From assembly GCA_934234005.1 (NCBI GenBank), contig CAKQHC010000034.1, positions 1 through 14,081 of the forward strand: a stretch of DNA of 14,081 bases. The letters are read 5' to 3'. A program made the position numbers and the translations under genes. The stretch is from an uncultured Methanomassiliicoccales archaeon (GTDB lineage: Archaea; Thermoplasmatota; Thermoplasmata; Methanomassiliicoccales; Methanomethylophilaceae). Below, piece by piece: positions 1 to 6,200 of this stretch (within the stretch, counting starts at the first letter, position 1; every line of letters begins with the position of its first letter). A model generated the notes under the pieces. It saw only the letters and a list, made by a program, of their open reading frames with translations. It had not been told where the DNA came from and did no database searches.

Positions 1-362
1 ACCTTGAGAAGTACGGTGTCTCCTATCGTAAGGTATCTGCCCGTATCTCCGAACTCGACTTTCCAGGGTACTTCGTTTACATGCAACGGTGCCGGGTACG
101 GTGCACCGATATCTACGAGCCAGTTAGAGGGTCCGATGTCCACGATAACTCCGATGACTATGTCGCCGGAGGAGGGCATGTAGCAACCTCTGAGAGGTAT
201 GACGCCTACCGTGTTTTGGTAGACGTTTCTGACTCCCATGATGCTGGCGCGCACCTTGCCGTCGAGTACGTACGCATTCTCGCCTGCTTTCATTCCCGAT
301 GCATCGAGAACGTCGCCGGGAACGACAATGTCGCGTGTCTGTCTGGCGTTTCTTTTCTCCAT
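1..362 (-). CDS. rrp4: Exosome complex RNA-binding protein Rrp4, 5' part (runs off the window)
   Basis: This is the N-terminal 120 residues of archaeal Rrp4, a cap subunit of the RNA-degrading exosome that binds RNA and feeds it to the Rrp41/Rrp42 ring. The start has the usual N-terminal beta domain (residues about 10-60, with VVPGDVLD) followed by the beginning of an S1 RNA-binding domain (about 64-120, with GVIVDIG and the APYPAPLHVNEVPW stretch). The ATG at 360-362 lies 16 bases after the sdo1 stop, with a GAGTGAT Shine-Dalgarno-like sequence just upstream. Family length is about 230 residues, so roughly half is outside the window. The order psmA-sdo1-rrp4 is the conserved archaeal superoperon; rrp41 and rrp42 would be expected beyond the left edge. 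Confidence 0.93.
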   Translation of the reverse strand, partial: MEKRNARQTRDIVVPGDVLDASGMKAGENAYVLDGKVRASIMGVRNVYQNTVGVIPLRGCYMPSSGDIVIGVIVDIGPSNWLVDIGAPYPAPLHVNEVPWKVEFGDTGRYLTIGDTVLLK

Positions 363-378
363 TGTATCACTCTTAAAT

Positions 379-1074
379 TCAACTAATCAGTTTGACCGAG
401 GCGGTCCCTTTGGTTTTGTGCTTCAATTTGTCCGTCAGCTCGTTTATGAGTCCCGCAGGAATCTCCATCAGTCCGATCCACGCGCCGTCGGGCGTCCATT
501 CTTCACGGTCCACGATTCCGAAGTGGATTATGTCATCGTAGCATCTTCCGTAGTCCGTTCCGTTGAGTTTGATGGCAATCCTGCTTTTTTCGAAGCGTAT
601 CGGAAGTATGGGTCTGAGGACCTTCATAGCTTCTTCAACTTCTTTTTCCAGAGATTTGAACGGGTCTACGTGGAATTTTGCTTCTTCGAGGGCAAGCTCA
701 ATTCTGAGCGGAGGGTGCGGAGTCTTCGTCTGAGGGTTTATCGCATTGGCAGCAATGTAGGTAATGACTTGGTGCTTCTTTGCCTCAAGCATTTCTTTGC
801 GCTGTTCGGCTGTAATCTGTATTTCGCCTTTTTCTACAATCCGGCGTGCGATTTCAGCGATTTCTTCCGTGCCGAAAGCTTCCTTTATTTTGTCTTCGGC
901 AGGTCTGGTTCCTTTGCCGGCGTTTTTGAAGACATCCTCGACGGCCATATACTCCACAATGTCGAACTGCTTGCCCTGTTTTATCAGGTCAACCACTTTC
1001 GGATCAAGGAGAATCTCGAATGTTTCTCCGTGACTCTCCAATTTTGCGGTTATGGCATCGTCGAGGTTGACCAT
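379..1074 (-). CDS. sdo1: Ribosome maturation protein SDO1/SBDS family
   Basis: A 231-residue SBDS protein, the archaeal homologue of the factor that helps release the anti-association factor from the nascent large ribosomal subunit. Residues 1-95 form the FYSH-type N-terminal domain, ending in the KGEIQIT segment (82-88). The middle helical domain has [13 protein letters not shown] (102-114), and the C-terminal RRM-like domain covers about 160-231. An in-frame start 18 codons upstream exists, but it would overlap psmA; the MVNLDDA start at 1074 gives the normal family length and lies four bases after the psmA stop. Translation is probably coupled to psmA. Recognised from the whole-length resemblance to archaeal SBDS. 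Confidence 0.95.
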   Translation of the reverse strand: MVNLDDAITAKLESHGETFEILLDPKVVDLIKQGKQFDIVEYMAVEDVFKNAGKGTRPAEDKIKEAFGTEEIAEIARRIVEKGEIQITAEQRKEMLEAKKHQVITYIAANAINPQTKTPHPPLRIELALEEAKFHVDPFKSLEKEVEEAMKVLRPILPIRFEKSRIAIKLNGTDYGRCYDDIIHFGIVDREEWTPDGAWIGLMEIPAGLINELTDKLKHKTKGTASVKLIS

Positions 1075-1078
1075 GGAT

Positions 1079-1825
1079 TCACTCTTCGATGGCGGGGGTC
1101 TCGGTGCTGTCCGCAGGGAGTCTGTCAATCAATGCGCTGATTTCCTCGGCCGTAAGTCTTCTGAATTTCTTTCCGGTTTCAGCGACACCGATCTCCACGG
1201 ATTCCGCTTTGGGCTTATCCTCAATGGCGCGTCCGAGGGCTTTCAGTCCGAGAACCAGGGCATCTTCATATTTCATGCCCGGCTCGTATTCTTTCTCGAA
1301 CAGGTCCATGACGGTAGCACGTCCGTTACCGATGCTGGTGGCCTTATACGACACAAGTGCTCCGGAGGGGTCGGTCTCGAACAGATGTGTTCCGAGATCG
1401 TCGGTTCCCGCAACCAAAAGTGCGGTTCCGAAAGGACGGCAGCCTCCGTACTGTGTGAAATTCTGCTTGTAGTCGCAAATCTTCCTGACGAGCATCTCGA
1501 CCGAGATGTTCTCTCCGAAGTTGACTCTGTGAATCTGGGCATTTTTCCTCGCTTCGTCTACGAGGATTCTTGCATCGGCGACGAGTCCGGATGTGGCGCA
1601 TCCGATGTAATCGTCAATCTCATGAATCTTCTGGGCCGATTTGGGCTCAAGGAGTTTGCTTGACGACCTCTTGTCAACGATGAGTGCGACACCGTTGTCG
1701 AATTTGATTCCTATCGTGGTGGAACCCTTTTTCACAGCTTCGCGGGCGTACTCGACCTGAAACAATCTTCCGTCGGGTGAAAAAACGCTAATTCCCTTAT
1801 CATATGCCATCTGTCCGGGTTGCAT
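1079..1825 (-). CDS. psmA: 20S proteasome alpha subunit
   Basis: The 248-residue alpha subunit forms the outer rings and the gate of the archaeal 20S proteasome. The N-terminus [20 protein letters not shown] closely matches the Thermoplasma alpha subunit and contains the gating tail and the YD residues, followed by [16 protein letters not shown], the proteasome alpha signature. TSGLVADAR (about 79-87) and the [10 protein letters not shown] segment are also typical. The ATG at 1823-1825 is chosen because an AGGAG sits at 1835-1839 with suitable spacing. Longer in-frame starts overlap rnp2 and add unrelated residues. The 79-base gap to rnp2 holds a TATA-like sequence. The beta subunit is not in this window. 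Confidence 0.97.
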   Translation of the reverse strand: MQPGQMAYDKGISVFSPDGRLFQVEYAREAVKKGSTTIGIKFDNGVALIVDKRSSSKLLEPKSAQKIHEIDDYIGCATSGLVADARILVDEARKNAQIHRVNFGENISVEMLVRKICDYKQNFTQYGGCRPFGTALLVAGTDDLGTHLFETDPSGALVSYKATSIGNGRATVMDLFEKEYEPGMKYEDALVLGLKALGRAIEDKPKAESVEIGVAETGKKFRRLTAEEISALIDRLPADSTETPAIEE

Positions 1826-1869
1826 GTTTGACGCTCCTAATCTTCTTATCGCGTCTATATCTGCTCGGA

Positions 1870-1877
1870 CTATAAAG
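1870..1877 (-). promoter_or_regulatory. Possible internal TATA box in front of psmA
   Basis: On the minus strand the sequence reads CTTTATAG in the rnp2-psmA gap, about 45 bases before the psmA start. It resembles the archaeal TTTATATA box and could give psmA extra transcripts beyond read-through from rnp2. The predicted start would fall near 1850. Weak single-element evidence. Confidence 0.35.
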
Positions 1878-1904
1878 ACGTTATTTGTAATGGTTCCGAA
1901 ACCG

Positions 1905-2201
1905 TCACTTTTTTCTCTTGCGGGGTACTCTGAGCGATGCGTCTTCGTCGCGCAGGGTACGTAATGTACCCGAAGTCTTAAGCGAGCAGCATCCCGGAAA
2001 AGCACCGATGTACGCGTCTATCAGTTCGTCTCTGTGTGCGGGATCGCAACGGACGACCGCTTTTCCTTTGCCGCATGTTATGAGTTTGACGCTGGGGATT
2101 CCAAATGATTCTACAATCGGCGCCATGTCATCGCGACGCATATCCGCACCGGCAGTGAAGGAAATATATCTTCTTCTTCCCCGCACCGACTTAACTACCA
2201 T
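1905..2201 (-). CDS. rnp2: RNase P protein component 2 (Pop5 family)
   Basis: A 98-residue Pop5-family protein, a subunit of archaeal RNase P, which trims the 5' leader of tRNA precursors. Family marks are RRRYISF near the N-terminus (residues 8-14), KGKAVVRC in the middle and SGTLRTLR near the basic C-terminus (RKRKK). The ATG at 2199-2201 has GGGAG about seven bases upstream and places RYISF where Pop5 proteins have it. The frame stays open a further 39 codons to a GTG at 2318, which lacks a ribosome site (see findings). It is the first gene of the minus-strand informational operon. Rpp30 and ribosomal L15e, often upstream in other archaea, are not seen here. Confidence 0.88.
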   Translation of the reverse strand: MVVKSVRGRRRYISFTAGADMRRDDMAPIVESFGIPSVKLITCGKGKAVVRCDPAHRDELIDAYIGAFPGCCSLKTSGTLRTLRDEDASLRVPRKRKK

Positions 2202-2433
2202 ATCTTCTCCCAACGTCCGCGGCGATATAATACTGATGTTGCCGTAATGTGTATCCGCACCTGTCCGCACATCAAGTTTTCGGGTTATTTTACGGAGTAC
2301 GGCATTTTCTTCAGTCACGCAGGCATCAATATTACAAATCTAAATTACGTGTTACTAACTCGATGGATGAATGGTCATTCCATTTCGTATACCAACCCAG
2401 ACATTGAAAATAAAGGTATTTTTGCAACTATCC

Positions 2434-2446
2434 AATATATAATATT
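2434..2446 (-). promoter_or_regulatory. TATA box for the rnp2-psmA-sdo1-rrp4 operon
   Basis: The minus strand reads AATATTATATATT here, a good archaeal TATA element. It predicts a start near 2410-2415, which gives an unusually long leader of about 210 bases before the rnp2 ATG at 2201. A second, weaker AT-rich element (CTTTATTTT, about 2404-2415) could instead be used. Confidence 0.5.
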
Positions 2447-2452
2447 ATCAGT

Positions 2453-2469
2453 TTTAGGTTTTTCCTAAA
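2453..2469. repeat. Inverted repeat TTTAGG-N5-CCTAAA
   Basis: Perfect 6-bp arms around TTTTT. It lies just upstream, on the minus strand, of the rnp2 operon TATA box. Its half-sites resemble those of the dyad at 2591-2616 (TTTAG-N6-CTAAA core), so both could bind one regulator. Function is inferred. Confidence 0.45.
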
Positions 2470-2485
2470 TCTTTTTGAAATTTTC

Positions 2486-2501
2486 TTCGTAACTTTACGA
2501 A
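2486..2501. repeat. 16-bp dyad TTCGTAA-CT-TTACGAA
   Basis: Perfect 7-bp arms with a 2-base centre, the geometry of a site for a dimeric helix-turn-helix protein. It lies between the two divergent promoters, some 40-50 bp upstream of the rnp2 TATA box. The spacer is too short for an RNA hairpin, so a protein-binding site is the likelier reading. Confidence 0.45.
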
Positions 2502-2590
2502 ATTTATAGTTGGTAACAACTTAAAAATTAGTAGTATTATCTTTTTCAATAATACAATACATGAGCATCAATTTACACATCTGGCTATTG

Positions 2591-2616
2591 AAAAATTTAG
2601 ACTACCCTAAATTTTT
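2591..2616. repeat. Inverted repeat with 10-bp arms upstream of the hdrA promoter
   Basis: Arms AAAAATTTAG (2591-2600) and CTAAATTTTT (2607-2616) are perfect complements around ACTACC. The centre is about 70 bp upstream of the hdrA TATA box, a position compatible with an activator or a distal operator. The A and T runs inflate the arm length; the core TTTAG-N6-CTAAA is the informative part. Confidence 0.5.
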
Positions 2617-2654
2617 TAGCAGATATTTTTTCTCCAAAATGAGATGAACCTTAC

Positions 2655-2699
2655 ATTAAGGGTTATTCGATATAAATAATTTTTGTGGTAACCCTTAAT
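2655..2699 (+). promoter_or_regulatory. 11-bp inverted repeat bracketing the hdrA TATA box (candidate operator)
   Basis: ATTAAGGGTTA (2655-2665) and TAACCCTTAAT (2689-2699) are exact complements separated by 23 bases that contain the TATA box. The left arm covers the position where TFB contacts DNA upstream of TATA; the right arm runs up to the predicted start site. Centre-to-centre spacing is 34 bp, about three helical turns. Because the left arm lies outside the predicted transcript, a DNA operator is more likely than an RNA hairpin. Confidence 0.6.
2669..2680 (+). promoter_or_regulatory. TATA box of the hdrA-mvhDGA operon
   Basis: GATATAAATAAT is a clear archaeal TATA element. A start about 25 bases downstream would fall near 2699-2702 and leave a leader of about 60 bases with a strong ribosome site at 2748. 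This argues against the in-frame GTG at 2685 as the hdrA start, since it would lie upstream of the transcript. Confidence 0.7.
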
Positions 2700-2747
2700 A
2701 TAGAGTTACTCTTTCCAGACATCATCCCAAAACACCATTTGGTATAC

Positions 2748-2752
2748 GGAGG
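2748..2752 (+). promoter_or_regulatory. Shine-Dalgarno site that sets the hdrA TTG start
   Basis: GGAGG is followed by seven bases and then TTG at 2760. An ATG at 2755 is out of frame and meets TGA after two codons (2755-2763), so TTG is the only well-placed in-frame start. Confidence 0.7.
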
Positions 2753-2759
2753 CAATGAT

Positions 2760-5700
2760 TTGACAAAATCTGCATTGGTTATCGGCGGAGGAATCGCTGG
2801 AATCCAGGCTTCGTTGGATCTCGCGGACAGAGGCATTCACGTCTATCTCGTTGAGAAAGACGCCACCATCGGTGGAGTTATGTGCCGTCTGGACAAGACA
2901 TTCCCTACGAACGACTGTTCTGCTTGTATCCTGTCGCCCAAGATGGCTGACTGTAACGGACACCCCAACATCACCACCCTGACCTACCATGAGGTTCTGA
3001 AGGTCGATGGAGAGGCCGGAAACTTCAAGGTTACCGTCCTCAAGAAAGCAAGGTACGTCAATCCCAAAGAGTGTACCGGATGCGGCGACTGTCTCGCCAA
3101 GTGTCCTGTTAAAAACATCCCTGACAAGTACGAGTACGGACTTGTCACCAGGAAAGCTATCTACATCCCCCACGCACAGGCTGTTCCCCGTGTCGCAGTT
3201 ATCGACAAAGATTACTGTAACATGATTAAGAAGGGAAAGTGCGGTATCTGCGCAAAGAACTGCGGTAAGGGAGCAATCCACTACGATGACAAGGATGAGG
3301 AAATCGTTCTCGACATCGGTTCCATCATCGCGGCACCCGGATTCAAGGTATGGGACGCAAAGGTCGCTACCGAGTACGGATACGGAAGATACGACAACGT
3401 TGTTACCGCAATCGAGTACGAGAGGATCATGTGTGCCTCTGGACCTTACAGAGGACACATCCAGACCAAATCCGGAGAGACCCCCAAGAAAGTAGCATAC
3501 ATCCAGTGCTGCGGATCCAGGTCCGAGAAGAAAGGCTGGAAGAAATACTGCTCGTCTGTTTGTTGCATGTACGCAACCAAGCAGGCAATGATCACCAAAG
3601 AACACGGCGATCTTCAGGAAGACATATTCTTCATGGACATCAGGTCCTACGGAAAAGAATTCGAAGCATACATCCACCGCGGTGAGGAAGAGTACGGAAT
3701 CAACATGCACAGGGGAGCACGTGTCTCCAATGTTCAGGAAGACCCCGTCACCAAGAAGCTGACCATCAGCTACACCGACGACAAGGGAGATGCAAAGGAT
3801 GAGGAGTTCGACATGGTCGTCCTCTCCATCGGACTTGTGCCCAACGACGGAACCGAGGAGTTCGCAAAGACTCTCGGAATCGAACTCAACGAGTACGGAT
3901 TCTGTAAGACTACTGTCTTCAAGCCCCTCGAGACTTCCAGGCCCGGAATTATGGTCTCCGGAGCATTCGCCGCACCCAAAGACATTCCTACCACCGTTGC
4001 AGAAGCCTGCGGTTCGTCCGCAAAGGCCGGTGCATACATTGTCGACGAGAACTTCGAGCCCTGCGCTCCCAAAGTTTACCCTCCGGAGAAAGAGGTTGTC
4101 GGCAAAGAGCCCCGTGTCGGAGTTTGGGTCTGCCACTGCGGTATCAACATCGGATCTGTGGTTGACGTTCCTGCCGTCGCAGAATACGCCAAGACCCTGC
4201 CCAATGTTGTAATTTCCCAGGAGTCACAGTACGCCTGCGCTCAGGACTGTCTCGATGCAATTTCCAACGCAATTTCCGAGTACGACCTGAACAGGGTTGT
4301 CGTCGCTTCCTGTACACCCAGGACCCACGAGCCTCTCTTCAGGGAAGCATGCAGAAACGGAGGACTTAACAAATACCTCTGCAACATGGCCAACATCCGT
4401 GACCAGTGCTCATGGATTCACATGCACGAGCACGAGGCAGCCACAAAGAAGGCAAAGGACCTTATCAGAATGGCAATTGCCAAAGCCTGCCTGCTCGAGC
4501 CCCTCGTCGGATCCGAGATTCCCGTCACCAACGCAGCCGCCGTTATCGGAGGAGGAATCACCGGTATGACCGCAGCTCTCGACATCGCCGCACAGGGATA
4601 CCCTGTCCACATTTTCGAGAGAGAGGGAGAACTCGGAGGATACGCACGCAACTTCAACCACAAGGAAGACGGAATCGCAGTCAAGGATTTCCTTGCCGAG
4701 ACCATCTCCAAGGTTAACAGCAACAAGAACATCACCGTTCACCTGAATGCCGATATCCAGGACATCCCCGGATTTGTCGGAAACTTCAGAGTACAGGCCA
4801 AAGGAGAGGCAGAGGTTCCCGTCGGAGCAGTTCTGTTTGCAGTCGGAGCCGACCCCTACATCCCCACCGAGTACAACTTCGGCAACGATGCCAAGGTCAT
4901 GACCCAGGTTGCAGCCGAGAAACTCATCGACGAAGGCAAGTTCGACGCACAGAACGTTGCGTTCATCCAGTGTGTCGGATCCAGGAACGACAAAGTCCAC
5001 TACTGTTCCCGTGTCTGCTGTGCCGCATCCCTGCGCATGGCAATCCAGATTAAGATGAAGAACCCCATGGCCAACGTCACAATCTTCCACAAGGACATCA
5101 GGACATACGGATTCCGCGAGGAACTCTACCTGAAGGCATGCCAGCAGGGCGTAAGGTTCCTCAGATACGATGTCAACGCACCCCTTCCCGAGTACAACGG
5201 CAGCACCGTCAAGGCATACGACATGTCCCTCAACGCAGAAGTCGAGGTTCCCGTCGATGCAGTCATCCTTGCAGCCGGAATCGCACCCGGAAGAGAGAAC
5301 AAGGAGAACCTCGCAAAGATGGTTAAGGTCCCCATCTCCAAGGACGGATACTACTTCGAGGCCCACCAGAAACTCAGGCCCGTCGATTTCGCTACAGAGG
5401 GAGTATATGTTGCGGGTGCCGCACACTGGCCCAAATTCATGGACGAGTGTATCGCACAGGCTTCCGGAGCAGCTTCCCGTATGCTGACTGTTATCTCCAA
5501 GGACAAGCTGATTTCCGAAGGTATTGTCGCCTCAGCCAACCACGCTATGTGCGACGGATGCGGAGTCTGTGTCGGATGCTGCGACTACAATGCCATCACC
5601 CTCGTCGAGGTAGACGGCAAACTCAAGTCCAATGTCAACGCAGGTCTGTGCAAAGGATGCGGATGCTGTGTAGCTTCCTGTCCTGCCGGTGCCATGGAAC

Positions 5701-5774
5701 AGAGAGGATTCAAGTGCGCTCAGATTATCGCTGAGATCGATGCTTGTCTCGATTACCCCGTAGGAGGAGAGTGA
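2760..5774 (+). CDS. hdrA: Double-length HdrA: two HdrA-like halves fused in one chain
   Basis: A 1004-residue HdrA, the flavin and iron-sulfur protein that bifurcates hydrogenase electrons between ferredoxin and heterodisulfide reductase. Numbering starts from the TTG. Half 1 (1-430) has the FAD fold (VIGGGIAG, 7-14), an inserted ferredoxin domain (C105, C108, C111, C115; C153, C161, C164, C168) and the HdrA cluster motif C250/C264/C268/C269. Half 2 (452-1004) begins with the HdrA N-terminal domain (CHCGINIG, 458-465; SCTPRTHEPLF, 517-527). It continues with a second FAD fold (VIGGGITG, 595-602) lacking the inserted ferredoxin, a second cluster motif C738/C749/C753/C754, and two C-terminal 4Fe-4S motifs (C931-C941, C964-C974). 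Canonical HdrA is about 650 residues. It is the first gene of the operon; mvhD follows after five bases. HdrBC must be encoded elsewhere. Confidence 0.95.
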   Translation: MTKSALVIGGGIAGIQASLDLADRGIHVYLVEKDATIGGVMCRLDKTFPTNDCSACILSPKMADCNGHPNITTLTYHEVLKVDGEAGNFKVTVLKKARYVNPKECTGCGDCLAKCPVKNIPDKYEYGLVTRKAIYIPHAQAVPRVAVIDKDYCNMIKKGKCGICAKNCGKGAIHYDDKDEEIVLDIGSIIAAPGFKVWDAKVATEYGYGRYDNVVTAIEYERIMCASGPYRGHIQTKSGETPKKVAYIQCCGSRSEKKGWKKYCSSVCCMYATKQAMITKEHGDLQEDIFFMDIRSYGKEFEAYIHRGEEEYGINMHRGARVSNVQEDPVTKKLTISYTDDKGDAKDEEFDMVVLSIGLVPNDGTEEFAKTLGIELNEYGFCKTTVFKPLETSRPGIMVSGAFAAPKDIPTTVAEACGSSAKAGAYIVDENFEPCAPKVYPPEKEVVGKEPRVGVWVCHCGINIGSVVDVPAVAEYAKTLPNVVISQESQYACAQDCLDAISNAISEYDLNRVVVASCTPRTHEPLFREACRNGGLNKYLCNMANIRDQCSWIHMHEHEAATKKAKDLIRMAIAKACLLEPLVGSEIPVTNAAAVIGGGITGMTAALDIAAQGYPVHIFEREGELGGYARNFNHKEDGIAVKDFLAETISKVNSNKNITVHLNADIQDIPGFVGNFRVQAKGEAEVPVGAVLFAVGADPYIPTEYNFGNDAKVMTQVAAEKLIDEGKFDAQNVAFIQCVGSRNDKVHYCSRVCCAASLRMAIQIKMKNPMANVTIFHKDIRTYGFREELYLKACQQGVRFLRYDVNAPLPEYNGSTVKAYDMSLNAEVEVPVDAVILAAGIAPGRENKENLAKMVKVPISKDGYYFEAHQKLRPVDFATEGVYVAGAAHWPKFMDECIAQASGAASRMLTVISKDKLISEGIVASANHAMCDGCGVCVGCCDYNAITLVEVDGKLKSNVNAGLCKGCGCCVASCPAGAMEQRGFKCAQIIAEIDACLDYPVGGE

Positions 5775-5779
5775 TTACA

Positions 5780-6199
5780 ATGGCAGATTTCGAACCTAGA
5801 ATCGTAACCTTCTGCTGCAACTGGTGTTCCTATGCGGGAGCCGACGGAGCAGGAGTCGCCAGGCTTCAGATGCCTACCAACTTCCGTATCATCAGGACTA
5901 TGTGCTCCGCACGTGTCGATCCCGAGTTCGTCCTCAGGGCGTTCTCCAAAGGAGCCGACGGAGTCATGGTTCTCGGATGCCACCCTGCAGACTGCCACTA
6001 CATCGGCGGAAACTACAGGGCAAGAAGAAGAGTCGCACTGCTGAGAATGGTTCTCGAGCAGTACGGATTCGATCCCAAGAGACTCAAACTCGAGTGGGTT
6101 TCCGCTTCCGAGGGAGAGAAATTCCAGAAGACCATCTGTGAGTTCGTTGACACCATTAAGGCTCTCGGACCCACCCCCCTTGTAAAGGAGGCGAACTGA
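5780..6199 (+). CDS. mvhD: F420-non-reducing hydrogenase iron-sulfur subunit D
   Basis: A 139-residue MvhD, the small [2Fe-2S] protein that carries electrons from the MvhAG hydrogenase to HdrA. The sequence has FCCNWCSYAGAD (11-22), MCSARVDP (41-48) and GCHPADCHYIGGN (66-78), giving the family cysteines at 12, 13, 16, 42, 67 and 72. Length is normal for the family. The ATG at 5780 is preceded by AGGAGGAGA (about 5762-5770) overlapping the end of hdrA. Longer in-frame starts lie inside hdrA and lack support. mvhG starts one base after its stop, so the two are probably translationally coupled. Confidence 0.96.
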   Translation: MADFEPRIVTFCCNWCSYAGADGAGVARLQMPTNFRIIRTMCSARVDPEFVLRAFSKGADGVMVLGCHPADCHYIGGNYRARRRVALLRMVLEQYGFDPKRLKLEWVSASEGEKFQKTICEFVDTIKALGPTPLVKEAN

Positions 6200-6200
6200 A

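Larger units (their letters stand above)
2202..2759. other. AT-rich divergent intergenic control region
   Basis: About 560 bases separate rnp2 (minus) and hdrA (plus). I see no convincing gene apart from a 39-codon open extension of rnp2 at 2202-2318. The rest is much more AT-rich than the flanking genes and contains promoters for both sides. It also holds several perfect inverted repeats: arms of 6 bp at 2453-2458/2464-2469, 7 bp at 2486-2492/2495-2501, 7 bp at 2534-2540/2549-2555, 10 bp at 2591-2600/2607-2616, and 11 bp at 2655-2665/2689-2699. Confidence 0.75.

Noticed and set aside
238..1140. Plus-strand frame of 300 codons
   Set aside because: Antisense to sdo1 and rrp4, both of which are well supported; the translation is Phe/Ser-rich without motifs.
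2369..2380. Short dyad GAATG-GT-CATTC in the rnp2 leader
   Set aside because: Five-base arms without similarity to the other dyads; not distinguishable from chance.
2508..2521. Inverted repeat AGTTG-GTAA-CAACT
   Set aside because: Arms of only five bases; expected by chance in a region of this length.
2534..2555. Inverted repeat GTATTAT-N8-ATAATAC
   Set aside because: Perfect 7-bp arms, but composed almost only of A and T in very AT-rich DNA, so chance is a good explanation.
2685..2759. Longer hdrA starting at GTG 2685
   Set aside because: The GTG lies between the TATA box and the predicted transcript start, has no ribosome site, and the added residues match nothing in HdrA.
2706..4136. 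Stop-free frame of 476 codons on the minus strand opposite hdrA
   Set aside because: Antisense shadow of hdrA; no recognisable motif and no ribosome site. The same applies to 4410-5426.
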